A DNA stretch of 64,000 nt from Umbilicaria muhlenbergii (lineage: Eukaryota > Ascomycota > Lecanoromycetes > Umbilicariales > Umbilicariaceae). Made by a program: the position numbers and the translations under genes. The DNA lies in the NCBI GenBank assembly GCA_000611775.1, contig KK106981.1:3690129-3754128 (forward strand), given 5' to 3'. The first letter of the stretch is position 1, and each line of letters begins with the position of its first letter. Below, piece after piece: positions 61,560-64,000 of this stretch. Under the pieces are notes generated by a model. That model was not told where the DNA came from. It saw only the letters and a list, made by a program, of their open reading frames with translations, and did not search any database.

Positions 61560-62196
61560 TCACCTCCCCCTCCCCACCAAAACCCTCCCCGCATCCCCCG
61601 CCCCATGAAACGGATCCCAAACCCCCCTCACCCCCTCATTCAAACTTCCCACCACCCTCCCTCCCTTAACCCTATAATTCTTCTCGCCATTCGCATCCCG
61701 CAGCATCTCCGCCTTCTGCAGCACTTGCTCTTTCTCGAGGTTCCGCACGCAAATCGCTTTCGACCGCCCGTTGATGTAGTGTGCGCGTATGACCGGGTGC
61801 GTGTGTGGGCGCGGCGAGACGTGCAGTTCGACGGTTGGGGAGGAGCGCGTGAAGCGGGGGAGGAGGTGGGTGAGGAACGCGCTGCGGGAAAGAAGGGGGG
61901 GAGATTAGCTTGGGGGTTGATGGGGGGGGAATGGGGGGGAGGAATGGGGACGGAGAGGGAGAGAGGGAGGGGGAGACGTACTTCATGCCCTTGGAACTGC
62001 CGGCCCAGTCGCAGTAGTGGAACTCGAGGCGTTTGCATTGGAGGATGAATGCGCCGACGCCGTTCTGGGGGTGGAGAACTGGGGTTAGCGGAGGTGGATT
62101 CGAGGGTTGGATGGCTGTGGGGATTGCGGTAGGGGGGGAGAGTGGAATGAAACATACACGGCCGGTGGAAGTGGCTCGGAGGGCCTGCAGTGGCAT
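61560..62196 (-). CDS. Mitochondrial ribosomal protein mL43 (L51/S25/CI-B8 fold)
   Basis: Large-subunit mitoribosome protein with a thioredoxin-like fold (yeast Mrpl51). The N-terminus MPLQALRATSTGRNGVGAFI leads to QCKRLEFHYCDWAGSSKGM, then FLTHLLPRFTRSSPTVELHV, SPRPHTHPVIRAHYINGRSK and AICVRNLEKEQVLQKAEMLR. Exons are 62196-62158, 62064-61982 and 61881-61560, giving 147 residues. No cleavable presequence is needed in this family. It is divergent from TOM22. Confidence 0.95.
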
Positions 62197-62502
62197 GGTG
62201 GAGGTTATGAAATGTGGTGCATCGTCTACGCTGGGCTTGCGTAGGTTGGTGGATCGGAGAGGAGATGTTTGGGGGGTGAAGGAGATTTGCGGCTCTGCGG
62301 TGCTGCTTTTACAGAAGTGGATCAAAAATGTTCACTCACACGCGAGCCTTGAGAGCTGCATCATCATCATCGCACCGCTACTACAGCTCCAGGGCTCGAC
62401 AGATCCGCTTATTTACGCAATCAAATCAGCTTCCAGACATCTAGTGGATCTAGTGGCAGGTAGCGCTTTTTGAATTCTCTACAAAGCCACTTCAGAGACA
62501 CC
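62197..62502. promoter_or_regulatory. Shared promoter region, mL43 / TOM22
   Basis: 306 bp between two divergent genes for mitochondrial proteins, so both promoters lie here and co-expression is possible. Confidence 0.5.
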
Positions 62503-63094
62503 ATGGTCCAACTCGAAGAAGTCGAGGACGACGAGCTCCATCAGGTCCAACCGGGACCTATCAATGAAGACGACGACGACTTCACTGACACCGGTTCGTT
62601 CGTCCCCATCCAATCCTTCCCTTACTTCTGCAACCTGTCCAATCAAATGCTCCGGAACCAAGGATCTAACCCCCCTAACCAGACTCCTCCATCTCCGACG
62701 ACGACTTCCCCGTCCTGGCTACCCCGGACGAATCCCTCAGCGACCGCCTCTTCGCCCTCCGCGACATGCTCCCGCCGTCAACCCGTCGGCGCATCGCCTC
62801 CACCACCGCGGCCGTCACCGGGTACGTGAAGAGCGGGCTGCTGTACGGCGGGAAGACGCTGTGGGTGGTGAGTACGAGCGCGCTGTTGTTGGGGGTGCCG
62901 TTTGCGTTTGCGTTTGCCGAGGAGCAGCAGGTGGTGGAGATGGAGAAGGAGCAGCGCATGCGGGAGATGGGGAATGAGGTGAGTTTGACTCTGTCTTGCA
63001 GGGCTCGAAGGTTGAATGGAGTGCTAATGGTGTTGGGATTTAGTTGTTGACGCCGGGCGCTTCGACGAGTACGCAGGGACGACCGGCGTTGTAG
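62503..63094 (+). CDS. TOM22: Mitochondrial import receptor subunit TOM22
   Basis: Tail-oriented outer-membrane receptor that docks TOM20/TOM70 and holds the TOM pore together. An acidic N-terminal domain (QLEEVEDDEL, then NEDDDDFTDTDSSISDDDFP) binds presequences. RLFALRDMLPPSTRRRIAST follows, then one transmembrane helix (WVVSTSALLLGVPFAFAFAE) and the conserved EEQQVVEMEKEQRMREM. Exons are 62503-62593, 62683-62978 and 63044-63094, giving 145 residues, the usual length. Confidence 0.96.
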
Positions 63095-64000
63095 ATTGTC
63101 TGAGGGCGGGGCGGGCTGGGGTTCTTCACCAGAGGCGGAAAGATGGTGGTGGATGCTTGTTGGCGTGAGCCTGGGAGGACCGGGTGGGATCTGTATAGCA
63201 TTCAGGGGCTTGTGTACAAAATTCTACTCCTTCTAGTCCCCGGTCTGTTGAGGCATACAGAGTGACAACGTGTCTCAGCGGACTGTCTCGTCATTATTCG
63301 ACTTTTCTGTATGGTCCAGACCAAAGAAATTCCATCAATTCTGCCGCTGACCAGTTCGTCACGTTCATGTTCTATCTTTGATAACTATCACTTCTTTTCT
63401 GTAGACTAATTGGTTCTTCGAAGTTCTACTTTGTTGGACTCCATCTTACATTCCTTTCGTTTTGCCAGAATCGATTAGCCGTGCCCAGGAATACTTGAGA
63501 ATACAGACAATACGGTGCTGATAGCGTAAAATCAGCATGTCTACAATGTTTCATGGAATTCTGGTCGATGACAGACAATCCCACAAGGAAACTCTATTAC
63601 CCAAGTGTATAGTGTAGTGCCGGGCTTCTTCAGATGGTGTAGCACATGAGCTTGAAAGTGCTCTCTTAAAGCTCAGTTGTGTACAGGTTATTTTTGGCTG
63701 AGGGAGACATTGGCACTGCATTTGCTGTGTGTAGTGCTACAGGTGCCCTGTAAAGAATGGTAGGGATAATTAGATATGAGCTCATGTTTCAGCGAAGAGC
63801 GGTGGAACACCAGGTATGAGGATTGCGGCGTCGTCCCCGGAAGAACATGGGTCGTTCATTTATTTATACGACTGCAGCGGAGCCAGCTCAGACTGAAACA
63901 CGTGTGGGTAAAACAGAGTATTAATTTTAAAGTGTTCGTGTCCGTGTTCATGGCGCCAACTCAAACGTCCTTTGTAAGACACACCATTAATAGACAAGAT
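63095..64000. other. 3' flank of TOM22 to the window end
   Basis: 906 bp with no recognised gene. The last 300 bp are AT-richer. A neighbouring gene beyond the window may use part of this as promoter. Confidence 0.5.

Overview
The window looks like nuclear DNA of a filamentous ascomycete. Nearly every protein gene is split by introns of about 47-170 bp with GT..AG ends and CTRAC-like branch points. The gene set (Zn2Cys6 regulator, HeLo/ankyrin protein, Tea4/Bud14, Irc6, Dma1, HAM1-like, GT90, Ure2-like GST) is typical of Pezizomycotina. A Dothideomycete is my best guess, but this is inference only. I worked out exon structures by hand by keeping reading frames open across splice sites; for most genes the summed exon lengths come out as exact multiples of three. 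Splice coordinates may be off by one or two bases.

Layout. 0-8 kb: a Zn2Cys6 transcription factor and a Tea4/Bud14 polarity protein, both on minus. 8.7-13.8 kb: a GT90 glycosyltransferase (minus), mitochondrial ribosomal protein uL15m (plus) and a Ure2-like glutathione transferase (plus). 13.8-20.3 kb: a gene-poor stretch with decayed coding relics, including a gag-like zinc knuckle, and a diverged two-copy repeat. 20.3-25.5 kb: a Dnf3-type P4 ATPase (minus). 25.5-30.4 kb: an intronless HeLo-ankyrin gene between two diverged copies of the same non-coding sequence. 30.4-38 kb: a homeodomain factor (minus), Gep4 phosphatase (minus), SmD3 (plus) and Irc6 (plus, with a 10-N assembly gap inside an exon). 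38.3-48 kb: Dma1 FHA-RING ligase (minus), MPP alpha (plus), U1-70K (plus), Mrt4 (minus) and Mdm10 (plus). 48-50 kb: an unrecognised long minus-strand reading frame broken by one TAG. 51-54.3 kb: a HAM1-like protein with a Gly/Tyr/Gln/Ser repeat tail (minus). 56.5-63.1 kb: a DUF4211 protein (plus), triosephosphate isomerase (plus), mL43 (minus) and TOM22 (plus).

How the genes relate. Most are housekeeping genes with no operon-like logic. Mitochondrial functions are frequent: import and processing (TOM22, MPP alpha), outer-membrane assembly and ER contact (Mdm10), mitoribosome (uL15m, mL43) and cardiolipin synthesis (Gep4). Membrane and polarity functions also recur (Dnf3, Irc6, Tea4, Dma1). 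The most unusual material is the HeLo-ankyrin locus with its duplicated flanks, the nonsense-interrupted gene at 48-50 kb, a GC-AG intron in TPI, and the decayed 6.5-kb stretch.
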